Translations under genes and position numbers: made by a program | Assembly: GCA_907163375.1 (NCBI GenBank) | Contig: CAJQUW010007086.1 | Location: 62,001 to 126,000 of the forward strand | Origin: Prostheceraeus crozeri | Taxonomy: Eukaryota > Platyhelminthes > Polycladida > Euryleptidae | Length of the DNA stretch: 64,000 bases | Direction of reading: 5' to 3' | The notes under the pieces: model-generated | The model's input: only the letters and a program-made list of their open reading frames with translations | Database searches by the model: none | What the model was told of the DNA's origin: nothing | Shown here: in pieces, positions 59,301-63,672 of the stretch | How positions within the stretch are numbered: position 1 is the stretch's first letter | Layout: each line of letters starts with the position of its first letter

Positions 59301-61574
59301 ATTTCGATGAAGTTTTTGGTGGTGCCACGATTTGTGCTGACACTACCGATGACCATATCACCGACACGAACCTCGTTGATAATGGATGGAGGAGCACAAT
59401 CTGCGTAGACGATTGAGAATGGCCGTCGAACTAGTTGCTGATTGTCTTTGGCTATCCACTGATGATCCGTCTGAACACCGGTCATCTTTGGCGCGTTCTC
59501 AATAATATTCTGTAACTGGTGATAAGTACAATCAATGTCACCGGACGACACGACCGTGCCTACAATTTTACTGTTGCACTCGTTGAGACAGGTAACAAAC
59601 TAATGAGCACTCTGTACCTGGTAACGTCTCGAGCGAACACAGTCCCAAACCATCCGTTTTGCAGAACCTCCGACTCCGTCAACACACCCTTTACCATGAG
59701 CCGTCGCAGAGAAGTTCCAGCTAATCTGCAGACCATACTTCCTCGCAAAATGATTCAGCAGCATGGTAGTGTACCGGTTCTTGAATTGGGATGCAGGTCC
59801 GTCACTCCAGAAGATCAGTTCTTGCACTTCCGATGTGACAATTGATTCAATGATTGTCTGCAGATAATGAGACACTGATCGTTTTGAGTGATCCAGATCG
59901 TCACTGACCATCACACGGCAGCTAGGGCAGTCGTTGAAATTGAATACGCAGATAATAAACAAAGACAACTGTTTCTGCTTCCAGTGGGCGCTCTGAACCT
60001 CATCCTGGAAGGGACATGTTGCATTTTCACTGAAGTCAAAGTGAACCAGTATGCGTTCTGAGGATGCCAGCTCTTTGTCCTTGCGGTACATTGCTTGGTG
60101 ATTTCTTTTCAGTAGTTGATGCAGCTGGAACTGTGGCAGTAAAGCTTGGAATGCCTCACTCACTTCCATTGCTGACATAATTGTGTCGTGGCAAGCAATA
60201 GTCTCGCCAGAGAAGCCTTTCTGCCATCTCTTGACTGTAACAGTCAAATCCACATCCTGGTCGATCGCGTTCTCCGATATTCGTTGACCATTGGCACACT
60301 CGTCGCATGTGTTCTTCAGGCAATCTGGCTTAGCATCAGGACACAGTGCATTGTCAACAATCCAATTAGAATGATAACACGGTAATGTCGTCAATCCCGC
60401 AGATGAGGCTGCATTTAGCAAGCACGTAAAGTTTTCATGAAGCACACAGCAGCAAACGTTCGTGAATGAACTTGTATGCCAAAAAAAACGACGAATGCCA
60501 ATAGATATTCGATGCCCAACACGAAGCAAATGTTCCGAAATGATTTATTAACTTTATCTTTATACAAAGGAACGCATGGAGCGTGCTTGTGACTGATTTC
60601 TTTTTCGAATATGTTTTCTGATGAAGCTGGACAAAATGTTCGTTCGTGACTGTTCGTTCGTGACCGCACTTCTCGAAACTTATGAACTGCTAGTAATCAA
60701 ACGTTTCTAGATTTCTTTTCAGCATTTAAGTCGATCAAATAGCATACTAGTCTATTCAATCAGAGCAAATTTCGTGATGAAGAATCCAGAGCTTTGGAGG
60801 TTATTAACGTTTACATTTTTTTTCGAAAAAGTCGTGTCGTTCTGTGTTCGTTCGTGACCACTCAAACTATTGTATTTTAAACCATCAAATACACATTTTT
60901 TCATCGGTTTGGCTAGTGTTTCATAAACAGTGAATATTGCAGCCAATTCAAATTAAGTATGATTATCACCGGTTCAATAGGTTAGAAATGACAATCAGAA
61001 ATGTAACAATAAATCCTGCAAAGTTCGTTCGTGACTGAGTGGAATTGCCCACATGTACTTTGACTGTCAAAACCAAAGCCGATCTCAACAAGACAAAGTC
61101 ACGTCAGTTTGCTTTTCCATCAATCTTTTGACATTTACATTGCACAGCCAAGGCTCAACATAGATGACAGACGCTTAATATACACAAATGAGATCATGTT
61201 TGGTCTAGGAGTCCCTTCTTCCGCAAGAAGATAAAGTAAAACACAACTATGTCACCCTAAAATACTAATTTAATAAAATAATAAGATAAAGTAAAAAAAT
61301 TACTTTATCTTATTGCGGAAGAAAGGGCTCCTAGGCCAAACATTTGCTTTTCAATTGGTTTTATCTTTCAAAATAAAGCTTGCAGCTGCATTATTTGAGA
61401 ATAATCATACATAACATAGAATAATCTAAGATACAGAATAATTGCACAACACTAAGAATAATTGAAAGACCAACACTGATAACTTACGAAAGGATGATCT
61501 TTTCTCCACGCTTTCCTCTCCTCACTAAGGCGGTGCAATGCGATTCCACTTGCTTCAACAGGCCGTGCCATCAT
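23235..61574 (-). CDS. UBE2I: UBC9 / UBE2I SUMO-conjugating E2 enzyme, whole spliced gene
   Basis: Four exons (61574-61488, 49927-49844, 41902-41720, 23384-23235) join in phase 0 to 167 codons and a stop. UBC9 takes SUMO from the E1 as a thioester and transfers it to substrate lysines, mainly in the nucleus. The catalytic cysteine (residue 100 here, Cys93 in human) lies in SGTVCLSLL, and the HPN motif is at residues 90-92. The UBC9-type basic N-terminal helix ([11 protein letters not shown]) and the [17 protein letters not shown] core are intact. All introns are GT/AG. Block lengths equal human UBC9 (28, 61) except for seven extra N-terminal and two extra C-terminal residues. The last coding residues read [12 protein letters not shown]. 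Introns of about 11.6, 7.9 and 18.3 kb are packed with transposons. The first listed exon opens with a splice acceptor, so a 5' untranslated exon must lie further upstream. Confidence 0.95.
24256..26714 (-). mobile_element. hAT-type DNA transposon in UBC9 intron 3
   Basis: The termini are CAGGGTGTATAACG and its exact inverse. TGTTA flanks both ends (24251-24255, 26715-26719), so the apparent target duplication is 5 bases rather than the usual 8. Both ends also carry CCCTGACTTTTCCAGG-type words in the same orientation, which are subterminal direct repeats. The transposase is encoded on the minus strand and is broken. Only about 140 bases separate the first coding segment from the right end, so the N-terminal BED finger region appears deleted. 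Confidence 0.85.
25002..26522 (-). pseudogene. hAT transposase, N-truncated and frameshifted
   Basis: There are three consecutive minus-strand blocks. Block 26522-26181 has [11 protein letters not shown] (probable first catalytic aspartate) and [10 protein letters not shown], the C-x2-H motif typical of hAT. Block 26197-25847 has [12 protein letters not shown], the conserved hAT RW block. Block 25682-25002 ends in [16 protein letters not shown], the C-terminal dimerisation/catalytic-glutamate motif, followed by a lysine- and glutamate-rich tail. Frames change near 26190 and between 25850 and 25680, so no full protein can be made. The same VERGFSVN signature recurs in the element at 50.3-53.2 kb. 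Confidence 0.82.
26715..27504. other. unassigned DNA with a hammerhead-like relic
   Basis: No coding signal is seen. The notable item is a hammerhead-ribozyme-like core at 27227-27256 (listed separately). A GTCGGCAGAC...GCGGGCCACAT stretch near 27025-27056 resembles hAT subterminal sequence but has no partner end. Confidence 0.4.
27219..27268 (+). ncRNA. hammerhead-ribozyme-like relic (type seen in Penelope-like elements)
   Basis: CTGTGAAGA, a hairpin GGTCTGGAACC, GAAA, then CGTC is read in order at 27227-27256. This is the order of a hammerhead core: CUGANGA, helix II, GAAA, helix III, cleavage triplet. Helix III would be the 4-base palindrome ACGU ending in GUC. The first box has two extra bases and helix I is weak, so cleavage activity is doubtful. 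No Penelope coding sequence remains next to it. Confidence 0.5.
27505..29030 (-). repeat. copy B of the long inverted repeat (interrupted)
   Basis: This is the reverse-oriented partner of 21394-22155. Homology runs from the ACCACTCTACCTAATATACTT block (near 27510-27530 on the plus strand in inverse form) through the TCATGACAGTAATGCAGAAG block (27670-27690) to CAGATACTTTTTTGAGTAGA (29005-29025). It is split by a 714-base pogo-like MITE at 28178-28891 and a further insert of about 40 bases at about 28903-28945. The two arms flank UBC9 exon 4 and the hAT element. Confidence 0.88.
28178..28891. mobile_element. pogo/Tigger-like MITE (TA target)
   Basis: The termini are CAGTAGAATTCGC and its exact inverse, flanked by TA at 28176-28177 and TG (mutated TA) at 28892-28893. 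Repeated internal TATATCGGCG words lie near both ends. The uninterrupted arm of the inverted repeat at 21.5 kb shows the pre-insertion site with a single TA, which confirms the boundaries. No transposase is present. CAGTAG-type termini with TA duplication suggest the pogo branch of Tc1/mariner. Confidence 0.87.
29031..29505. other. unassigned DNA
   Basis: No coding or repeat signal is supported here. One 66-codon frame is of no recognisable family. Confidence 0.4.
29506..30814. mobile_element. non-autonomous hAT element with AATTAC arrays and perfect 8-base duplication
   Basis: The element (29514-30806, 1293 bases) begins CAGGGTTGGAACAAT and ends with its exact inverse. CTCCGGGG flanks both sides (29506-29513 and 30807-30814). 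Inside each end is a run of interspersed CAATTACAATTAC words, oriented mostly the same way and spread over 120-200 bases. The interior has no transposase. It is a hAT-mobilised MITE. Confidence 0.93.
30815..31354. other. unassigned DNA between two hAT elements
   Basis: No coding or repeat signal is supported. Confidence 0.4.
31658..33782 (-). mobile_element. piggyBac element 1
   Basis: TTAA (31658-31661) is followed by CCCTTAAAGGGA. The right end reads TCCCTTTAAGGG followed by TTAA (33779-33782). Three near-perfect palindromes of the form GGGACAYATRTGTCCC lie near the ends: 31675-31694, 32013-32032 and 33619-33638. The transposase is on the minus strand. The element is 2117 bases long, with the 3' third of the transposase gene missing. 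Confidence 0.93.
32050..33265 (-). pseudogene. piggyBac transposase (DDE_Tnp_1_7), C-truncated
   Basis: The 330-residue frame 33265-32276 starts with an acidic N-terminal region, as in other piggyBac transposases. It continues through [29 protein letters not shown] and the first catalytic aspartate in [15 protein letters not shown], then [12 protein letters not shown] and [12 protein letters not shown] frameshift near 32300 leads to [17 protein letters not shown] with the second catalytic aspartate (MDNFFSS). After another frameshift, RNRRGLPKP and FVKWMKFH end about 32060. The third aspartate and the cysteine-rich C-terminus are absent, so it is an internally deleted, non-functional copy. 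Confidence 0.92.
34006..36358 (+). pseudogene. piggyBac transposase 2, interrupted
   Basis: It starts at ATG 34006 with an Asp/Glu/Ser-rich N-terminus. A frameshift near 34320 leads to [34 protein letters not shown] and [11 protein letters not shown] (to about 34610). After the retroelement insertion it resumes at about 35270 with [14 protein letters not shown] and LTIDEQLIS (first aspartate). Next come [36 protein letters not shown] (second aspartate) and [15 protein letters not shown] (third). A further frameshift lies near 35840. An in-frame TGA at 36224-36226 separates the body from a cysteine-rich tail (CSVC, CLKC, CCKKH, CSLC; ends 36358), the C-terminal zinc finger typical of piggyBac. 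Confidence 0.93.
34612..35268 (-). mobile_element. 5'-truncated CR1/L2-like non-LTR retrotransposon fragment
   Basis: On the minus strand, [52 protein letters not shown] and then, after a frameshift near 34905, [16 protein letters not shown] form the C-terminal region of a non-LTR reverse transcriptase (thumb and connection). The 3' end on the minus strand runs into a TAT trinucleotide tail (34612-34632 on the plus strand as ATA units). It is inserted in the piggyBac 2 transposase between FKKWLK and the RSIDSFAAF segment. CR1/L2-like is inferred from motif style and tail. Confidence 0.75.
37021..38724. mobile_element. hAT-type MITE with CAGGGTTACTACAG ends
   Basis: The terminus CAGGGTTACTACAG at 37027 has an exact inverse ending at 38718. 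The flanks are CATTAC and CATGAC, an imperfect 6-base duplication. CCAGG-containing words (TTTTCCAGG) lie inside both ends, as in the hAT element at 24.3 kb, suggesting that family mobilised it. No transposase is seen. It contains the piggyBac-type MITE below. Confidence 0.8.
38004..38317. mobile_element. piggyBac-type MITE, 306 bases
   Basis: TTAA (38004-38007), then CCCTTTCGCAT, and at the right end ATGAGAAAGGG followed by TTAA (38314-38317). The inverted ends match at 10 of 11 positions. It is nested in the hAT MITE, which is nested in the larger hAT element. Confidence 0.8.
39626..41719. other. UBC9 intron 3 sequence without recognisable elements
   Basis: AT-rich DNA with no supported gene. 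Only short frames without motifs are present. Confidence 0.4.
41720..41902 (-). CDS. UBE2I: UBC9 coding exon 3 (catalytic exon)
   Basis: The acceptor TTTGTTTCAG precedes 183 bases encoding 61 residues from [12 protein letters not shown] to [10 protein letters not shown], and the donor is GTGAGA. It carries [18 protein letters not shown], the HPN motif and the active-site cysteine in SGTVCLSLL. This is the most strongly conserved part of the E2 and identifies the gene as UBC9 rather than a ubiquitin E2. Confidence 0.97.
41903..44250. other. UBC9 intron 2 sequence, mostly unassigned
   Basis: A GC-richer patch at about 42280-42620 holds a GGTTCGAGTTC word at 42459-42470 that resembles a pol III B box. 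No properly spaced A box or tRNA fold is evident. The rest shows nothing I can name. Confidence 0.35.
44252..44485 (-). pseudogene. THAP-type zinc finger frame in UBC9 intron 2
   Basis: From ATG at 44485 the protein begins [14 protein letters not shown]. It continues with [20 protein letters not shown] and ends with [20 protein letters not shown]. Spacing of C-x4-C, then FP, then W, then C-x2-H with HWP fits the C2CH THAP DNA-binding domain, which is used by some host regulators and by P-type and other transposases. The expected RP-x-NPP segment follows only in another frame (INPHLIFG), so there is a frameshift or an unrecognised splice at the end of the domain. The area upstream (44480-44700) is relatively CpG-rich. 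It could be a first exon of a nested gene or a relic; I lean to relic. Confidence 0.6.
45295..45329 (-). ncRNA. hammerhead-ribozyme-like motif in Penelope-like 3' region
   Basis: On the element's sense strand the order is GCCAC, CCGAAGA, GAGTCGAC, GAAA, GGCCTC, GTGGC. GCCAC/GTGGC form helix I. CCGAAGA stands where the hammerhead box CUGANGA belongs, with U4 changed to C. GAAA is exact. AGGCCU would be a 1-2 bp palindromic helix III leading to the UC cleavage position just before GTGGC. Helix II is unusually short. Hammerheads with minimal helix III are established in Penelope-like elements. The U4 change probably reduces cleavage. Confidence 0.75.
45413..46512 (-). pseudogene. Penelope-like RT plus GIY-YIG endonuclease
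   Basis: The RT palm segment has [16 protein letters not shown] and the YVDD box in [12 protein letters not shown], then [13 protein letters not shown] and [14 protein letters not shown] one-base frameshift at about 46115-46125 leads into [18 protein letters not shown] (thumb) and a linker. The endonuclease carries [20 protein letters not shown], the GIY-YIG fold signature with the preceding C-x-C. The frame ends at 45413. RT fingers are missing through 5' truncation. With one frameshift it looks young; the GIY-YIG part is intact. Confidence 0.93.
46781..46815 (+). ncRNA. second, inverted copy of the hammerhead-like motif
   Basis: This sequence is identical to the motif at 45295-45329 but lies in the inverted terminal copy. 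The element therefore has one motif in each arm, facing opposite directions. The U4-to-C change is shared, so it predates the insertion. Confidence 0.75.
47574..47869 (+). pseudogene. hAT transposase C-terminal domain
   Basis: [20 protein letters not shown] followed by [20 protein letters not shown] is the classical hAT C-terminal dimerisation region (usually PSSAAVERLFS...). A frameshift near 47790 continues as [17 protein letters not shown] and a stop at 47869. Upstream parts of the transposase are not recognisable. Confidence 0.8.
48654..49300. mobile_element. possible hAT-family fragment (left end only)
   Basis: CAGGGTGTCCGCAC at 48654 is followed by TTTTCCAGGG words, like the subterminal sequence of the elements at 24.3 and 37.0 kb. 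Near 49258-49295 are TTTTCCAGG words. No clear inverted right terminus is seen, so boundaries are uncertain. Confidence 0.4.
49844..49927 (-). CDS. UBE2I: UBC9 coding exon 2
   Basis: The acceptor CATTTCAG is followed by 84 bases encoding 28 residues ([20 protein letters not shown] then CMIPGKKG), with donor GTAAGT. The size and both phase-0 boundaries fit the neighbouring exons. The residues correspond to the beta-sheet start of the E2 fold. The exon is too short to stand out as an open frame and is recognised by family similarity. Confidence 0.93.
50304..53190 (-). mobile_element. hAT element in UBC9 intron 1
   Basis: The left end CAGGGTTGCCAAAC (50310) and the right end GTTTGGCAACCCTG (53184) are inverse. 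ATATTA on the left and ATATTG on the right suggest a 6-base duplication with one mismatch. TCCGGA words follow the ends inward. The minus-strand transposase is related to that of the element at 24.3 kb (shared ERGFSVN signature). It is broken by several frameshifts. Confidence 0.82.
50888..52355 (-). pseudogene. hAT transposase, multiply frameshifted
   Basis: Fragments occur in order. At 52355-51843 is [19 protein letters not shown] with a [18 protein letters not shown] block. At 51753-51568 is [16 protein letters not shown]. At 51634-51362 is [20 protein letters not shown] and a long linker. At 51199-50888 is [20 protein letters not shown] then AEERGFSVN, the hAT C-terminal motif. Stops and frameshifts between the blocks make it non-functional. 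Confidence 0.75.
53446..56058 (+). mobile_element. RTE-like non-LTR retrotransposon, 5'-truncated but nearly intact body
   Basis: Coding homology begins abruptly at about 53446 inside the endonuclease domain and ends with a stop at 56035-56037, followed by an AGTA tetranucleotide tail (56043-56058). It lies in UBC9 intron 1 in antisense orientation. Upstream 53185-53445 shows nothing recognisable. Confidence 0.88.
53454..56037 (+). pseudogene. RTE-like endonuclease / reverse transcriptase polyprotein, one frameshift
   Basis: It begins in the C-terminal half of an APE-type endonuclease ([36 protein letters not shown]). A basic linker follows. The RT has [54 protein letters not shown] and the catalytic YADD in [11 protein letters not shown]. 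Then comes a C4HC3-like finger at 55236-55364 ([18 protein letters not shown], then CHKRCSG, ending CSMC) and FCYLGDVLS. One extra base at about 55596 shifts the frame; the other frame resumes [36 protein letters not shown] and a stop at 56037. Apart from 5' truncation this is the only lesion I see. Confidence 0.9.
56059..58364. other. UBC9 intron 1 sequence, mostly unassigned
   Basis: CAGTGTTGCCACTTGGGCAC at about 56087 resembles a hAT end but no partner was found. Otherwise only short frames without motifs occur. Confidence 0.4.
58365..61054 (-). mobile_element. cut-and-paste DNA transposon of uncertain superfamily (Sola-like?)
   Basis: The termini GGGCAATTCCAC (58369-58380) and GTGGAATTGCCC (61039-61050) are exact inverses. 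The flanks ACAC and ACAT suggest a 4-base duplication with one mismatch. TTCGTTCGTGAC occurs seven times exactly, always on the plus strand: 58731, 58898, 58921, 60639, 60653, 60847 and 61024. It therefore sits in both subterminal regions in the same orientation. The element encodes one transposase-like protein on the minus strand. Four-base duplication and GGG ends would fit Sola elements, but I cannot confirm this. Confidence 0.75.
59125..60529 (-). pseudogene. DDE-transposase-like protein with HGKG-x-DG-x-GG motif
   Basis: Residue blocks are [20 protein letters not shown] (cysteine-rich), [20 protein letters not shown] followed by [11 protein letters not shown], then [20 protein letters not shown] and [20 protein letters not shown]. 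The [17 protein letters not shown] and HGKG-x-DG-x-GG blocks recur in a large group of uncharacterised animal proteins that I take to be transposon-derived. Acidic residues in the first two blocks are candidates for catalysis. An in-frame TAG interrupts it near 59598, after QSAH. A frameshift near 59290 hides a last segment, [20 protein letters not shown] to [12 protein letters not shown]. It has two lesions and is otherwise well preserved. Confidence 0.7.
61196..61343. mobile_element. foldback MITE, about 148 bases
   Basis: The left arm reads ATGTTTGGTCTAGGAG, then TCCCTTCTTCCGCAAGAAGA and TAAAGTAA. The right arm is its inverse with few mismatches over about 45 bases, separated by a 55-base AT-rich spacer. 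A CTAGGAG/CTCCTAG core containing TA suggests a Tc1/mariner-type MITE. It lies about 145 bases downstream of UBC9 exon 1, in intron 1. Confidence 0.75.
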
Positions 61575-61581
61575 AAAAAAT
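61488..61581 (-). CDS. UBE2I: UBC9 coding exon 1
   Basis: An acceptor TTTTTACAG precedes 61581. Seven untranslated bases are followed by two consecutive in-frame ATG codons (61574-61572, 61571-61569). The coding part gives [20 protein letters not shown] and then KAWRKDHPF, followed by the donor GTAAGT. Human UBC9 starts MSGIAL, so this protein has a seven-residue extension unless translation starts differently. Either ATG keeps the frame. No ATG sits at the position of the human start. Confidence 0.93.
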
Positions 61582-62004
61582 CTGTAAAAATAAGTACAAA
61601 ATGTAATAAGTGTAAAATGAATACAGTATGCATTTAGCGATATTGATATTTCATAAACTTAAAACACAATATTCAAATGAAAATTTAACTTTATAAACAC
61701 TGACAGGCAAGAAATATAAAGCATACCAGTTCACGATTTGTTTATGAGATTCGCATAATTCTTGAATTCAAGCCACAAGTCATGTGGCTTCATTGATGTT
61801 TAACTACAAGTTGCAATTCAGTAAAGATGAACCTATCAACCCCACAGGCATTTTCGAGCAAGATGGAGCCCCATCGCACAACTCTGCACCAACAAATCAC
61901 CCTTCTTGAAAGAATAACTGTACAGCATAAACCCTTTTATAAGACAATGAGCCCAAAGATAGCATTGTACGCTGTACGACCAAAAATTAAAATATTGCAA
62001 AACA

Positions 62005-62062
62005 CTTGATTCATTGTCGATCGATTTCGTATCGTTTATTGATACATCATCAGGGCATCAAG
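62005..62062 (-). ncRNA. hammerhead-ribozyme-like motif in second Penelope-like element
   Basis: The sense-strand order is CTTGAT...GCC, CTGATGA, one extra T, GTATC-AATAAAC-GATAC (5-bp helix II), GAAA, the palindrome ATCGAT as minimal helix III ending in AUC, then GACAATG...ATCAAG. Helix I is CTTGAT/ATCAAG outside an internal loop plus a weak inner part. The CUGAUGA and GAAA boxes are exact. The extra T after CUGAUGA and one inner mismatch in helix I may lower activity. Position (about 140 bases past the stop codon) and strand are as expected for Penelope hammerheads. Confidence 0.75.
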
Positions 62063-62156
62063 TCAAATCAGCAAAATGAGGTTTATATACAAATTAAAAT
62101 GATCAAGTAAACACAGTTAAGAACGGCAAAATGAAATTTACAATAGAATGGAATGG

Positions 62157-62186
62157 AGAGGTAATTGCGCATTTACAATTACCTCT
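62157..62186 (-). repeat. 11-bp perfect hairpin in Penelope-like 3' region
   Basis: AGAGGTAATTG and CAATTACCTCT are separated by eight bases, just beyond the stop codon of the element's reading frame at 62198. A structured RNA is possible, for example one recognised by the element's RT, but this is unproven. Confidence 0.6.
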
Positions 62187-62272
62187 ATGTAGTACAATTA
62201 AAAGATATGCAACGGAACAGAAGAATCGCATTTGTTCAATAAATTATCAGTTTCATGCATTTTAATCAATAT

Positions 62273-63672
62273 ACGAGGGGTGTTTGAAAAGTTCTGAAAC
62301 TTTTTGCTCTATCATGTTCATCTGCTCTTTGCGATTAAGCTGTTGCACCTGTGGATGAAGTTCAATGATGAAGTTCAATACGTCCTTCAACTGCTGAGTA
62401 AAGTTCAGCTAGAAAACAGTTCACTGCGTGCGGTCTTAATGCCTCGCTTGATTTCTCTCACCCTCATTTCTTGGCATAATCATGCAAGACGCAGAACAAA
62501 ATCAACGATCTATCATTTTCTTCTTGTGGAAACGAGGCCTATCGGGAGCCGAGATACAGAGGCAGCTAAACGAGGTGTTCGACGACAAAGCCCTGTCAAA
62601 AGCTACTGTGTTCGGATGGCTGGATTGCCTGAAGTCTGGTCGAGATAGTCTTGACGACGATCCTCGCAGTGGCCGACCTTCCACAGCAATGTCTGAGACC
62701 TCTGTCAACGAAGTCAGGACAGTTTTGGAGGATGATAGGCGAGTTACTGTCCGCGATATTGCAGAAGAAGTTGGAATGTCGACAGAGCGTGTGCATCACA
62801 TTCTTCACGAATAGCTACACATGCGTAAACTGTGCGCGAGATGGGTTCCTCGGCTTCTTGGTGCGGAATTAAAGGCGGAGCGAGTTCAGAAATGTGAAAT
62901 CCTGAAACTGACGTTAGAAGAGTACGGTGACAATTTCTGGCGTCGTCTTGTGACAACAGACGAAACTTGGATCCCTTATTACAGCCCCGAAACAAAGGAG
63001 CAATCCAACCAATGGGTGACTTTTGGAGAAAAACCCCCACTGAAAGCCAAGGCCGTCCCTTCGGTGGGAAAAGTCATGATCACTGTCTTCTGGGACTGCG
63101 AAGGGATAATCTTCATCGACTATCTGCCCAAAGGAGAGACCATCAATGCTGACAGATGCGTCGTCAGCTTGGACGGTCTTCATCAAACTCTTTCGAGGAA
63201 ACGACCGGGCAAATTGCGTAACCGAGTCTTACTCCAGCATGACAATGTCAGACCGCACACCGCACGAAGAACATTGACGGCCCTGCGAGAGAAGAACTGG
63301 GAGCTCCTTCCTTATCCGCCTTATAGCCCGGACCTCGCTCCAAGTGATTATCATTTGTTCGGTCCCATGAAGAAGACTTTGCGAGGAAGAAAATTCGAAA
63401 ATTTGAAAGAGGTGAAAGCAGCTATCAATAACTGGATTCGTCAGACTCCTCAAAGCTGGTTTGCAGAAGGACTCCAGAAGTTACCCGAGCGATGGAGTAA
63501 GTGTATTAATGAAGATGGCTCATATTTTGAAAAATGACACTAACTAAAAAAATCATACTGCTATGAATATATTATGTTCCTAATTAAACGTTTTGTTTTG
63601 AACTTTTGATCGAAAGCAGCCATAAAACACAGAATTCAAAAAAGTCTCAGAACCTTTCAAGCACCCCTCGTA
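62273..63672 (+). mobile_element. mariner element, nearly intact
   Basis: The element is 1396 bases (62275-63670) with TA on both sides (62273-62274, 63671-63672). The inverted ends start CGAGGGGTG and match at most of about 33 positions. It is inserted in the GIY-YIG reading frame of a Penelope-like element. The full-length transposase has one nonsense codon. Confidence 0.95.
62482..63537 (+). pseudogene. mariner transposase (DD34D), single nonsense codon
   Basis: ATG 62482 opens a 351-codon frame ending at TGA 63535-63537, broken only by TAG at 62812-62814 between HHILHE and LHMRKLCARWVPRLL. The N-terminus carries two helix-turn-helix segments (FLWKRGLSGAEIQRQLN; TVRDIAEEVGMSTERVHHIL). The C-terminus has the catalytic triad: TDETWI, LLQHDNVRPHTA, and SPDLAPSDYHLF with 34 residues between the last two aspartates. 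The WVPRLL linker and SPDLAPSD box mark the mariner group. Length is typical (about 345-350). Mariner proteins commonly read HEELHMRK here, so TAG is probably a one-base change from a glutamate codon. Confidence 0.94.
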
